Assembly: GCA_028015205.1 (NCBI GenBank) | Contig: CM051513.1 | Span: forward strand, 49,612,341-49,676,340 | Length of the DNA stretch: 64,000 nucleotides | Source: Mytilisepta virgata | Lineage: Eukaryota; Mollusca; Bivalvia; Mytilida; Mytilidae | Reading direction: 5' to 3' | Shown: positions 21,718 through 31,929 of the stretch, piece by piece | How the letters are laid out: every line of letters begins with the position of its first letter | Position numbering within the stretch: the stretch's first letter is position 1 | Translations under genes and position numbers: made by a program | The notes under the pieces: generated by a model | The model's input: the letters and a program-made list of their open reading frames with translations, nothing else | Databases searched by the model: none | Told to the model about the DNA's origin: nothing

Positions 21718-21860
21718 GAATTTAAACTTGTCAGTACAATAAATCTTGGAAAAGTGTCAGAAGTAGTATTTAAAATTTTATTTGGAATGTCATCCTCATC
21801 ACTGCTATTGTCTAATTTTCTTTTATATGTTGGTTGGTTTGGTTTATTTTGGAAGTCCAT
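21718..21860 (-). pseudogene. ORF1 N-terminal stub joined to L4 ORF2
   Basis: The ATG at 21860 is in the family ORF1 start position (MDFQNKPNQPT-like). About 47 codons follow, including the acidic SDEDD-type patch and the start of the conserved region. The sequence then jumps into ORF2 RT. All zinc knuckles are lost. Confidence 0.7.
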
Positions 21861-22998
21861 GTTGATTTATATATATTTCGTTACCGTAGCTCCCCGCCCA
21901 CCTCGGAGCAGCATCAACACGATGTATGCTTGCCCCATTTGCGACAAGCATGATGCATACATCGCCCTGATGCACTCTAGCATCCATGATGGATACCAGA
22001 ATACATCAGAACGACGCACGCCTGCCACATCTGCGACAAGCACCAGGGATACTAGGATAAGATACTCGCATAGAGTACCTCTTAATGGGTGCAAGCCTTG
22101 TGCCAGGGGTTGCCCGGCAAGACAACCGCCCAAAGTAACATCTACACGATTCACCCATAAGCCACCGCCTTCTTAAACCCAACCTATGAAAATGGTACTA
22201 CTGTTGTACATTCTGGAAACAGGTTAGACTCAAGGGCTTGGCGTGACCAGCCGATTGATCGAGACCGGGCCCATCCGATTGCCCGTTTCAGATAAAGTAA
22301 GGGCCAAAGTGGCGTGTTTCAACCACCAGGATCCCGTCCTCTATCCTTACGGGTATCGACACACGGCAAACATGTGGCCTCATTAAGCCGAGGAAGCCTT
22401 ACCCCATTAGCCACCGCCTTCTCCGCTGCTTCCGTCAGTGGCTATCTTCAGAGACCCCAGAACCAAAACATCAATCTCATACGATACCTGCACACCACCC
22501 TAACCCGACCCATGGTATCGAGGTGTCATAAAAGGTTCATATGGGTCTCTTCAAATAACCACGAGAAAACAGCAGAGGGCTAGACATGACCAGTAAGTGA
22601 CCAGACCGGGGCAATCCAGCCAATTTTGGAGCTAGTTGTTTAAATATTTCAAAACCAATGCGAAACCAAAAAGACATTTTAAACAGTTGATACAAATGAG
22701 AGGCATAATTTAGATTTGAATATTAAGACAATAACACAAAAATAATGGCAATAAATAAAGATCTAATTCAAAAGTAAAGACATTCTGAGCTTGTTAAAGT
22801 TTGTGACCCATTAAAAAACATATAAATAAGTGTTACAAAAAGGGACTGATGTGACCAGCCGATTGACCGAATCGGGTCTATCCGGCCTCCCGTCTCTTCA
22901 AACAACCAGGCAATCCAGGGACGCCTCTTTAGGGGCCTCTTACCCAAAGCCGAGGAGCTGTGGGCCTATTCTATTGTGTCCCCGGGACCCACACGCGG
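21861..22998 (-). other. 5'UTR of the L3/L4 composite
   Basis: Family 5'UTR. Near 21935-22045 the segment with the near-palindrome is duplicated (two gcgacaagca sites ~95 bp apart). The part 22590-22845 is almost identical to 29960-30215 in L6, pointing to a close common source for these two 5' ends. Confidence 0.8.
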
Positions 22999-23010
22999 TG
23001 AATTTTGAGG
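22999..23010. repeat. Target-site duplication, right side of L3/L4
   Basis: tgaattttgagg, identical to 18009-18020; the following L2 5'UTR sequence aaaagaataa continues the pre-insertion text. Confidence 0.9.
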
Positions 23011-23396
23011 AAAAGAATAAAATAAAGCAACAAAAAATAATAAATAGGTTATCTAAAGTTAAATATTTGAGCCTGTTGAGGTTTGACCCATAAGCCAACA
23101 CCAATCCAATAAATCAGGAATTTAGGAATTATGTTAACCAAATTTTAAAGAAAAAAATAAAGATATTAACTATTGTAAAGGGATTGATGTGACGAATCGG
23201 TCCATCCGGCCTACCGTCTAGATAAAGATTGTGCCCCAAATGGTGATCGGAACCGTTTTTCCGGCCATCCAGGAACACTCCCTATTACCGACACGGGTTT
23301 GCGACACACGGCAAACATGTCGCCTCTTTAGGGGCCTCTTACGCCAAGCCGAGGAGCTGTGGGCCTATTCTATTGTGCCCCCGGACCCACACGGGG
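23011..23396 (-). mobile_element. LINE L2, 5' end after the nested insertion
   Basis: The first ~390 bp of the L2 5'UTR. It includes gacccataagccaacacc and the module with catgtcgcctctttagg, and ends with the family 5' terminus (acccacacgggg). It joins directly to RT sequence of L5 at 23397. A duplication partner for the L2 insertion site was not found. Confidence 0.85.
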
Positions 23397-23570
23397 TACA
23401 TTCACCTTGAATTGTCTGTCTGATAGTAAATTTTCAATTAAGGAAGGTAACCTACCTTCCAACCCCATATCATTGAAATCTTTAAAATATCATATTTCCA
23501 TGTGGTGTCGTATGAATTCTATAGATCGAAAAAGACACCACATGCTCATCCGTAGCAAACCCGAAGAGTA
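23397..23570 (-). pseudogene. L5 ORF2 fragment (RT, finger/palm)
   Basis: A decayed RT stretch matching the DRQFKVKVN and DLNDMG regions of L1 ORF2, with frame breaks. It is the leftmost surviving piece of L5, the outermost LINE of the nest. The L5 3' end was not identified. Confidence 0.75.
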
Positions 23571-23769
23571 GGCTAATGCCGCTACAGAAGGCTAAATTAT
23601 CGGACCCTAACCAACCATCCTCCTTTTACATTGGTAGTCAAAATTGGTTCCCCTTTGTGACCTGACCCATCCCTATTTGAATTGTTTGATAAACTGAGCC
23701 GGTTCTCGTCCTGAAGAAGCATGCAATATTTGCCACTGGACGTTAAGCAACAATCAATCAATCAATCGT
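23571..23769 (+). mobile_element. SINE-like insertion in L5 with caat tail (+ strand)
   Basis: About 200 bp of non-LINE sequence splitting L5 RT. It ends with gttctcgtcctgaag, ccactggacgttaagcaaca and three aatc units. The terminal part resembles the SINE at 3288-3612 and the LINE 3' end (inverted gttctcg...cgt.aaac). No tRNA-like head is visible, so it is 5'-truncated or a different SINE family. Confidence 0.6.
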
Positions 23770-23985
23770 CTGTAGGAACAAGACAAGGCGGTCGTTGAAT
23801 ATCCGTTCCATGGTCTTGCAGACACAGCTTGTGAGAGCAATTTGTCGATAATTCGATGGTTCAAAATGATCCTTCCCAGGTTTTGGAATAGGGATAACGG
23901 TGGCTAGCTTCCAAATGGATGGCAAGTAACCAGCTTCCCACATAGTATTTAGTAGATCCAAAGGTGATATATCAGTAGATGTTTT
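23770..23985 (-). pseudogene. L5 ORF2 fragment (RT N-terminal part)
   Basis: Matches the L1 ORF2 segment WKLATVIPIPKPGKDHFEPS and the following NYRPIALTS-like motif, minus strand. It continues beyond L6 at 30326. The last 12 bases are the L6 target-site copy. Confidence 0.8.
23974..23985. repeat. Target-site duplication, left side of L6
   Basis: agtagatgtttt, repeated exactly at 30314-30325 within L5 ORF2. Confidence 0.9.
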
Positions 23986-24172
23986 AATTGATTGATTGTT
24001 GTTTAACGCCGTATGGACAGTATTGCAGCCATACCACGGCGAAAACTGATTAGAATACAAATAGTGTATAAAATTGATTGACTATTTACAAATAAAAGAC
24101 AGGAATAAACAGTAAAAAACGTATCACAATGACACAATCACAGGTAATATTTTCAAAATAAAACAAACAATA

Positions 24173-27100
24173 TCACAGATAAACTATCACATATTCATAC
24201 AAAATGACATAATCATATAACAGAATTAGGTTAGCATTTATTCGGTAAGGACCATACTCGAGAACAGTCATAGACTTTATTCTCGAATATAGTCCAACTT
24301 CCTTCAAATATTTTAATATCTGGTCGCCAGCGACAATTGTAAATAGATCTTTCATATTATTGACTGTATAGTACCGACTAATGATGTCGGATTTATCTAC
24401 ACAGTCAATTAAAAGATGCTGAATACTATGTCGACATTGGCAAAGTATACATTCAGGAGGCGGCTCATTCTCTAAAACAAAAGAATGAGTCGTCCTGGTG
24501 TGGCCAATGCGACATCTAGTTAAAACTTGGTCTCTTCGGCTTTTGCCAAAGAAACAAACATTCTTGCCAACAGTTGGCTCTATAGAATGTAATTTATTGT
24601 CTGTAAGCAGATCCCACCGGGACTGCCATAGACGTAAAACATATTTGTATATTAAAGGTTTAAAATCAGAGAAAGGAACGGACATATTAGTTATGGGGTC
24701 ATCTAAAGCATCCTTCGCTTTTCTATCTACGACTGTGTTTCCCTTAATACCAATATGACTTGGTACCCAGAGAAAAATGATTTCTTTGCCCATTTGGAGA
24801 AGTCTTTTATAAAATTCAATAATATGGGCAATTAAATGGTTTTTATATTTCTGACCTTCGATAGCCAATAAACATGAAAGTGAATCTGAACAAATTAGAA
24901 ATTTTTCTTTGTCAGAAGATCTAATAAATTTCAAGGCAAGAATAAGAGTTCTTGCCTCAGCTGTAAATATAGAACTGGAAGATGGAAGACGAAGAGTCGC
25001 GGCCTGTTGTCCATAAACAGCCGCAGCAGCTACTTTATCTCCGTCTTTTGATTCATCAGTATAAATGGTATCGAAATATTGAAAATTAGTTTTAATTTCA
25101 GCAAATTGTTGCTGAATTTCAATGGGGTTAGTTTCCGACTTTTTATGTTTTCTTATGTCAAAAATGAATTTGGGTTTGGGTACAAGCCAAGGTGGCGATT
25201 GAGGTATATTAATAGGGGCTATTTCATCAAGGTTGATGTTAGAACAAGAAATGTGTGGTTTCATCCGGATACCAAAAGGAGGGATTTTGTTTTCATGCTG
25301 TTCAAATATATCCTCATAGAGAGGGTTGAAAACACAGTCGTGGGCAGGATTTGAAGGATAGGCTTTTAGCTTGGTCAAGTATTTTAGACCAAGTTTTATT
25401 CTTGATTATTTAGAGACAGCTCGTTCGCCTCTGCATATAAACTTTCTATTCGGGATGTTCTGAACGCCCCCAAGGCCAAACGTAGGCCTTGGTGGTGAAC
25501 AGTATCTATACTCTTTGTGTAGGATTTGCGAGCAGATCCATAAATAATAGAACCGTAGTCAAGTTTCGATCTCACTAAAGATCTATATAAATTTAACAAA
25601 ATGCTTTTATCAGCGCCCCAGTCAGTGCTGGAAACAACTTTTAAAATGTCCAATGCTTTCAAGCATTTAGCTTTCAGCATTTTGATATGGGGTAGAAAGG
25701 TGAGTTTATTATCAAACAGAATTCCAAGGAATTTATTTTCTTTAACAACTTTAATGGGTGCATTATAAAGCTTTAGTTCAGGGTCTAAATGCAGTTTTCG
25801 TTTGTTACAAAAATGCATAGAGACGGATTTTGAGTTGAAAATTTAAAACCATTTTCTGTCACTTTTCAATTTTATTTCAAGATAACTGTAGCTGTCTTTC
25901 TATATTGTTAATATTTTTAGCCCTAGAACACATCAAAAAGTCATCTACATAGAGGGAGTCTTCAACATTTTGTTTTAATGTTTTAGCTAAACTGTTTATT
26001 TTTATACTAAATAAAGTGACGGAGAGGATACTTCCCTGAGGAACACCCATCTCTTCTTCAAAAGGGTCAGACATGGTCGTGTTAACCTTCACCTTCAACT
26101 GTCTGTCTGAAAGAAAATTTTCAATGAAGGTAGGTAACCTACCGTTCAACCCCATATCATTTAGGTCTTTTAAAATGCCATATTTCCAAGTGGTGTCGTA
26201 TGCTTTTTCAAGGTCGAAAAATACCGACACCACGTGTTCACCCCTAGAAAACCCGTTGCGTATGAAAGACTCGAAGTGAACGAGATGATCTAACGTGCTT
26301 CTTCCCTGCCGGAATCCACACCGCATATTAGACAGTAAACCATTGGTCTCAAGGAACCAAACAAGGCGGTCGTTGATCATTCGTTCCATCGTCTTGCATA
26401 CGCAACTTTTGATGGCAATTGGCCGATAATTCGACGATTCAAAATGATCTTTACCAGGTTTTGGAATAGGGACAACTGTAGCAATCTTCCACAAAGAGGG
26501 CAAATTACCTGTTTCCCAAATGTTATTTAGTATATCCAAAAGTGTTTGTAATGATTTATCAGGAAGATGAGTCAGAAGTTTATAATGGATATCATCTCGG
26601 CCACATGCTCTGTCATGGGCCTTTGCCAGAGAAGTTTTGAGTTCATCCAAAGAGAAAGAGCGGTTGTAGTCTTCTGTTTTTTTAGATTTAAAGTTAAGTT
26701 TAGTTTTTTCGGTGCGATGTTTGATTTGTTGAAATTCCTGAGAGTAATTTTGAGAATAGGAATGCTTCGAAAATGTTTCTGCAAGTTTATTGTTAGAAGG
26801 GTCTGGCCATCTTTCAGATGGTGGACATTGGTTTTTCGGTTTTTACTATTAATTTTTTGTATGAAATTCCAAACTTTGTTCATTGATGTACGAGAATTTA
26901 TTTTAGAGACGAAGTTGTGCCAAGAGGTTCGTCTCTTTTTTTTAATGTTCGACGTGCTTTTGCACGGAATATACGGAAGTTACTTAAATTATCTTGGGTT
27001 GGATGCATATTGAATCGTCGTTCGGCCTTCTTTCTATTTTTCTTTGCCTCCGCACAATCATCATCAAACCATGGTTTGCTTGGTTGTTTAGGATTTGTCG

Positions 27101-27912
27101 AGGTTTTAGGAATGGTTCTTTCAGCTATCGATACTAACTTTTCATTAAATTTAAGGACTTAATTAATAACAGTATCAAAAGTTTCTTTCTGCAGTTCATC
27201 TCGACAGAGTTGCTCGAACAAAGGCCAATTGGCCTTGTCAAATTTCCAGCGAGCAACTCTCTCAGATGACGTGGGAAAATAATGGGAAAGTGGTCGCTAC
27301 CACACAAATCATCATGGACTTGCCATGAGAAATCAAGTAATAAAGAGGGTCACAAATGGTTACATCGATAGCAGAGTACGAACCATTCCCCGGTTGGAGA
27401 TAAGTATCCGATCCGTCATTGAAGATGCACAAACTTTCCTGATTTAAAACATCTTCGATCTTTTTGCCTTTGTCGTTTTGTGAGTTACTGCCCCATATAG
27501 GATTATGAGCATTGAAATCACCCATAAGAAGAAATGGGACAGGTAACTGATCTGTTAGAGTTTTAAGTTTACTAATTTCCAGGTTTGTGTTAGAAGGAAT
27601 ATAAACAGAACATAGTGTAATAGTCTTATTAAGAGAAAGGCGAACTGCAACTGCCTGCAGATCGGTGTTTAAATTTATTTAACTATGTATAACGTTATTT
27701 TTGATAAGGATTGAAGAGCCGCCTGCAGCCCTTTCATCCTGTTTAGTTCTTGTGCTGTAAAGAGAGTAATTTTTGATGTTTACATTATCGTTTTCCTTTA
27801 AGTGAGTTTCTTGGAGACAAAAGACAACTGGTAGGAAAGCTTGGACAAGTAAAGATATTTTAATTAAATTAATTTTTAAACCCAGACAATTCCACTGAAT
27901 TATATTGTTCAT
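24173..27912 (-). pseudogene. L6 ORF2 (EN, RT, RNase H), frameshifted
   Basis: The start ATG is at 27912 (MNNIIQWNCLGL). Endonuclease pieces lie at 27679-27912 and 27262-27525 (MGDFNAHNPIWG). RT lies at 25877-26650 (FFDLEKAYDTTW, GVPQGSILS, YVDDFLMC) and 25396-25818. RNase H to the C-terminus is one open frame, 24173-25378. It keeps the AEA, SDS and VDR boxes, and TDESKDGDK replaces the usual TDGSKDGDK. The usual stop after GLYSRI has become a sense codon (tag to aag), which adds a ~38-codon extension to 24173. Confidence 0.88.
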
Positions 27913-29324
27913 TTTAAGGGTGGGCGGATTAGGAAGTAGTTTTTCCTTAGTTGTTCACTTGAACAACTTCTGCGCCTGTCGCCAGAAGCGCTGGAATCTC
28001 CGGCGTTACGAGAACAATTCCCAGCAGGAACTGAAATATTTCCCCAAATGGATTCTTCTGGTTCATTTGAAGTATACATCTGCTGAAAGTCCTCGTCGAC
28101 ATCATTGTCGAACTCTGAACAGAGGTCTCTAAATCTATTAACTTTAGAATTTTTTTCTACCTTTGAGAGGCGACCGGGTGATTGTTTGTTTCTAGCTTTT
28201 TCATTGGAAGACGATGGTGTAGTTTTTTGGGACGATGAGGAAGACTTTTGGTTTGAAGGTATTGAAGTTCTTTGTCTGGCAGTCGGTCTTTGTTGTTTAC
28301 TGGTAGTATCTGACTGAGGTATTTAAAGAACCAGAGGTTTGAGAAGAGTTTGATGTAGAAGACGGTTTAGATTGAGAAGTTTGAAGTAAGAGTGTTGGTA
28401 CTTCTGATCCATCAGGCCAAGTGAATTCAGTTTGGGTTGCAAAAGTTCTGGTTTAATAGGTTTTGACTTTATCAGCATAAGAGGTTTGAACAGAGTTATT
28501 CAAGACAGAGACCATTCGTTTCGCTTCCTGATAGTTTAATTTTTTTTTAGTTTTGGTTTTTTTGATTTCTAATTCCTTTTCATACAATTCACAATTTCTT
28601 GAATTAGCCAAGTGATTCAGTCCACAGTTTGCATACTTTACTGTACCGTCACATTCAAAACTTGAGTGGCCCTCTACAGAACATTTGACACATCTTTCAA
28701 TACCTCGACATGAACCCTACCGTGTCCAAATTTGTGGCATTTGAAACAACGAGTAGGGTTAGGTATGTATGTGTCAACTTTCATTCTATAGGGTCCTATG
28801 TAGATATGTTCAGGTACAGTAGTAAGTTTGAATGTAATAAGGTATGTATTCAGTTTTACAATTTTTCATTCGGATTTTTTAGTAAACCTTTTAACGTTTG
28901 AGACATGTTTGAGATTCCAATTCTTCCTTAATTTATTCTTCAGACAACTCATAAAAATCACGGTCTCTGTCTCGAATAACCCCCATGGATGAATTGAGTG
29001 TTCGGTGTGGGGTTACCAAGATCTCAACATCAGAAATAGGAGATTTTTTGCCTGTTGTGGTCTAATACATTCTATAAGTAGACTTCCACTTCTCATTTTG
29101 GTAACTTTTTGAACTTGTCCAGTGCAGCTTTGAATTTTTTTCTGTAGTAAAAAAGGAGAAAGTTTAGTCAAAGGTCTGTCAGAATTTTTACTTGTCAAAA
29201 CTAAAAATTTAGGAAATTTGTCAGATGTTGTGTTTTGTAATTTTGAAATTCGCTCCTCATCGTCACTATAATCACCTTTCCGTTTAGAGGGTGTTGGTTT
29301 TTGGTTGTTTTCTGATTTCTTCAT
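27908..29324 (-). pseudogene. L6 ORF1 remnant
   Basis: Starts at the ATG at 29324 (MKKSENNQKPTPSKRKGDYS). The first ~98 codons are open (29013-29324 frame) with the acidic DDEER patch and the conserved KLSPFLLQKKIQ region. The zinc-knuckle region lies at ~28600-28760 but is frameshifted, then a Ser-rich tail follows. The end near ORF2 reads TTAAAATGA, so the stop and start are adjacent rather than overlapping. Confidence 0.75.
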
Positions 29325-30313
29325 GATGATTTATAAAGTTTCACTGCCCTTGCTCCCCGCCCACCTCGGAGCAGCACCACAACGACGTTACCTGACGAAA
29401 CAACTTTCCAAAGTAGATTCTACACGATTGACCCATGAGCCACCGCCTTCTTGAACTAATCTTAAAGATGGTGCTATTGTCGCACAGTTTTATATTTAAC
29501 ATCCACACGATTGACCCATGAGCCACCGCCTTCTTGAACCCAACATATGTAAATGGTACTATTGTTGTACATTTTTGAAACAGGCCAAGTTAAAGGGCTT
29601 GGCGTGACCAGCCGATTGATCGAGACTGGGCCCATCCGATTGCCCGTTTCAGATAAAGTAGGGGCCAAAGTGGCGTGTTTTAACCACCAGGATTCCGTCC
29701 TCTATCCTTACGGCTATCCACACACGGCAAACATGCGGCCTCATTAGCCGAGGAAGCCTTACCCCATTAGCCACCGCCTTCTCCGCTGCCTCAGTCAGTC
29801 GCCATCTTCAGAAACCCCAGAACCAAAACATCAATCTCATACGATACCTGCATACCACCCTAACCCGACCCATGGTATCTAGGTGTCATACAAGGTTCAT
29901 ACGGGTCTCTTCAAATAACCACGAGAAAACAGCAGAGGGCTAGACATGACCAGTAAGTGACCAGACCGGGGCAATCCAGCCAATTTTGGAGCTAGTTGTT
30001 TAAATATTTCAAAACCAATGCGAAACCAAAAAGACATTTTAAACAGTTGATACAAATGAGAGGCATAATTTAGATTTGAATATTAAGACAATAACACAAA
30101 AATAATGGCAATAAATAAAGATCTAATTCAAAAGTAAAGACATTCTGAGCTTGTTAAAGTTTATGACCCATTAAAAAACATATAAATAAGTGTTACAAAA
30201 AGGGACTGATGTGACCAGCCGATTGACCGAATGTCGCCTCTTTAGGTGCCTCTTACGCCAAGCCGAGGAGCTGTGGGCCTATTCTATTAGTGTCCCCGGG
30301 ACCCACACGGGGG
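29325..30313 (-). other. L6 5'UTR
   Basis: A family 5'UTR with two copies of the gagccaccgccttcttgaac module (29430-29460 and 29520-29540), one more than in neighbouring copies. The distal part (29960-30215) nearly matches 22590-22845. Confidence 0.8.
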
Positions 30314-30325
30314 AGTAGATGTTTT
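30314..30325. repeat. Target-site duplication, right side of L6
   Basis: agtagatgtttt, identical to 23974-23985; L5 ORF2 resumes with aaaagtttataatgg. Confidence 0.9.
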
Positions 30326-31225
30326 AAAAGTTTATAATGGATATCATCAGGGCCAAATGCTGTGTCATGGGCCTTTGTCAGAGAGTTTTTAGGTTCATCT
30401 AAAGGAGAAAGGTGGTTATATTCTTCTGCATTATAAGATTTAGAATTAAGTTTATTTTTCAGTGCGATTTTTGATATGTTGAAATTTCCGGGAAATATCC
30501 TTTTCAGATGTCAAAAGGGTCTAGCCATCTGTCAGATTTCAAACTTTATTCATAGGTGTATAGGGTTTATTTTAGAGACGAAACTTTGCCAATATTTACG
30601 TCTCTTTTGTTTAAATGTTCGACGTGCCTTAGCTCTGAATATACGGAAATTACATATATATTGTCTTGGGTTGATTGCAAATTGAACCATTGTTCGGCCC
30701 TTTTCCTGTTTTTCTTTGCTGTCTCACAGTCGTCATCAAAACACGGTTTGCTTGGTTGTTTAGGATTTGTCGAGGTTTTAGAAATGGTTCTCCCCGCTAT
30801 TGACACCAACACCTCATTAAACTTCAGAACTGGATCGTTAATATTTTCAAACATATCTGTTCTTAATTCATCTCGACAAAGTTGCTCGAACAAAGGCCAA
30901 CTGGCTTTTTTCAAATTTCCAGCGAGCAACTCTCTCAGAGGTCGAGTGGAACAGATTTTCCAAAATAACTGGAAAATGATCACTTCCGCATCAGTCGTCA
31001 TGAACCCGCCACGAGTAATCCAGTAATAAAGAAGGATCACAGATAGATAAATCGAAAGCTGAGTAAGAACCATTCCCGAGAAGGAGATGGGTATCAGAAC
31101 AATCGTTAAATATACACAATCCCTCCTGATTTAGGAAAATTTCTATTTTCTTGCCTTTGTCATTTTGCATATTCCTACAACAAAATAACGTTATGGGCAT
31201 TAAAATTTCCTACAAGGAGAAAAGG
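30326..31225 (-). pseudogene. L5 ORF2 fragment (endonuclease to linker)
   Basis: Continues L5 upstream of RT. It includes the GPDDIHYKLL equivalent near 30340, linker sequence, and the endonuclease C-terminal half in the frames 30567-31073 and 30991-31200 (FLNQEGLCIFND, YSWRVHDD). Frameshifts and deletions are frequent. The last 12 bases (31214-31225) are one copy of the target duplication of a 57-bp insertion. Confidence 0.8.
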
Positions 31226-31282
31226 TTGATTGATAGAATATTGTTTTACGCCGAGCTGGCGATATGTCAGCCAATATCACGG
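31226..31282 (-). mobile_element. 57-bp LINE 3' tail insertion (extreme 5' truncation)
   Basis: ttgattgatagaatattg, then ttttacgccgagctggcgat and ccaatatcacgg: only the tail and terminal stem-loop of the LINE family. It is flanked by aaggagaaaagg (31214-31225) and aaggagaaacgg (31283-31294), a 12-bp duplication with one mismatch. It interrupts the endonuclease of L5. Confidence 0.85.
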
Positions 31283-31626
31283 AAGGAGAAACGGAGAAAG
31301 TTGATTAAAGATCTCAGTTGTTGAGAGTCCAAGATCGTTATAGTTACCGTTTTTTTCAAGAGAAAGCCTGACAGCAACAGCTTGTAGATTTGTTGTTAGA
31401 TTTATCTGGCTGTGAATGGTGTTATTTTTAACAAGGATGGAAAAACCGTCTGCAGCTCTTTCATCCTTTCCAACATAAGTACTATATAGATTATAATTTT
31501 TAAAATTTATAGAAATCATTTCCATTTAAGTGAGTTTCTTCAAGACAAGAGGCAACAGGAAGGAATATTTATATAAGTAACGATAGTTCAATAAGGTTAG
31601 TGTTTAAACCCCGATAATTCCATTGA
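31283..31626 (-). pseudogene. L5 ORF2 fragment (endonuclease N-terminal part)
   Basis: Frame 31277-31525 reads YSTYVGKDERAADGFSILVK and INLTTNLQAVAVRLS, matching residues ~52-95 of L1 ORF2. It reaches the codons for QWN near 31616, where L7 interrupts it. Confidence 0.8.
31616..31626. repeat. Target-site duplication, left side of L7
   Basis: aattccattga, repeated at 37761-37771. The preceding base differs (t against c). Some tail bases overlap, so the length is 11 or 12. Confidence 0.8.
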
Positions 31627-31929
31627 TTGATTGATTGAATGTTGTTTAACGTCACGTAGACGCAAATGGTCATATCGTGGCGGAAACTAATTTTCTTTTA
31701 AAACAAATCAAGTAAGATCAAACTTGATAAAACAAAATGCATATTAACAAATAAAACAGAAAATAATAAAAAACAGAGCTAAACAATAAAATTCCTCAAA
31801 AATCTGATTATATAAAAAATATCACAGTTTAAGCTTTTGAAACAAAGAAATATACATTATCACAGTCAAAAATAATATCAACAAACAATAAGATTAAACA
31901 AATAAATTTGAAATACTACGAACATATTA

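Larger units (their letters stand above)
18021..22998 (-). mobile_element. LINE L3/L4 composite nested in L2 5'UTR
   Basis: An insertion of 4978 bp with 12-bp duplications. It starts with the attg-repeat tail and ends at the family 5' end. It contains two LINE 3' ends. The first (L3) runs from 18021 to ~19034 and stops within RNase H. There a second tail (ttgattgaatatgttttaacgcc, L4) begins and runs back to RT. At ~21716 ORF2 sequence is joined directly to ORF1 N-terminal sequence, followed by the 5'UTR. I found no second duplication around L4, so the inner structure may come from recombination or a deletion rather than clean nesting. Confidence 0.85.
23986..30313 (-). mobile_element. LINE L6, near full length, nested in L5
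   Basis: A 6328-bp copy with both ends present. The attg tail and ttgtttaacgcc 3' end are at 23986, and the family 5' end (acccacacggggg) is at 30313. It is flanked by a 12-bp duplication. 3'UTR to ~24230, ORF2 to 27912, ORF1 to 29324, 5'UTR to 30313 with a deletion of ~150 bp near 30230. Many frame breaks, but all domains are recognisable. Confidence 0.9.

Noticed and set aside
13180..23396. Target-site duplication for L2
   Set aside because: The 5' flank (tacattcacc) has no counterpart at the aaat-rich 3' edge; the 3' end seems to be lost or rearranged.
31226..31282. CRISPR-like or satellite repeat from recurrent attgattg units
   Set aside because: The units are LINE/SINE tails next to each 3' end and not a spacer-repeat array.
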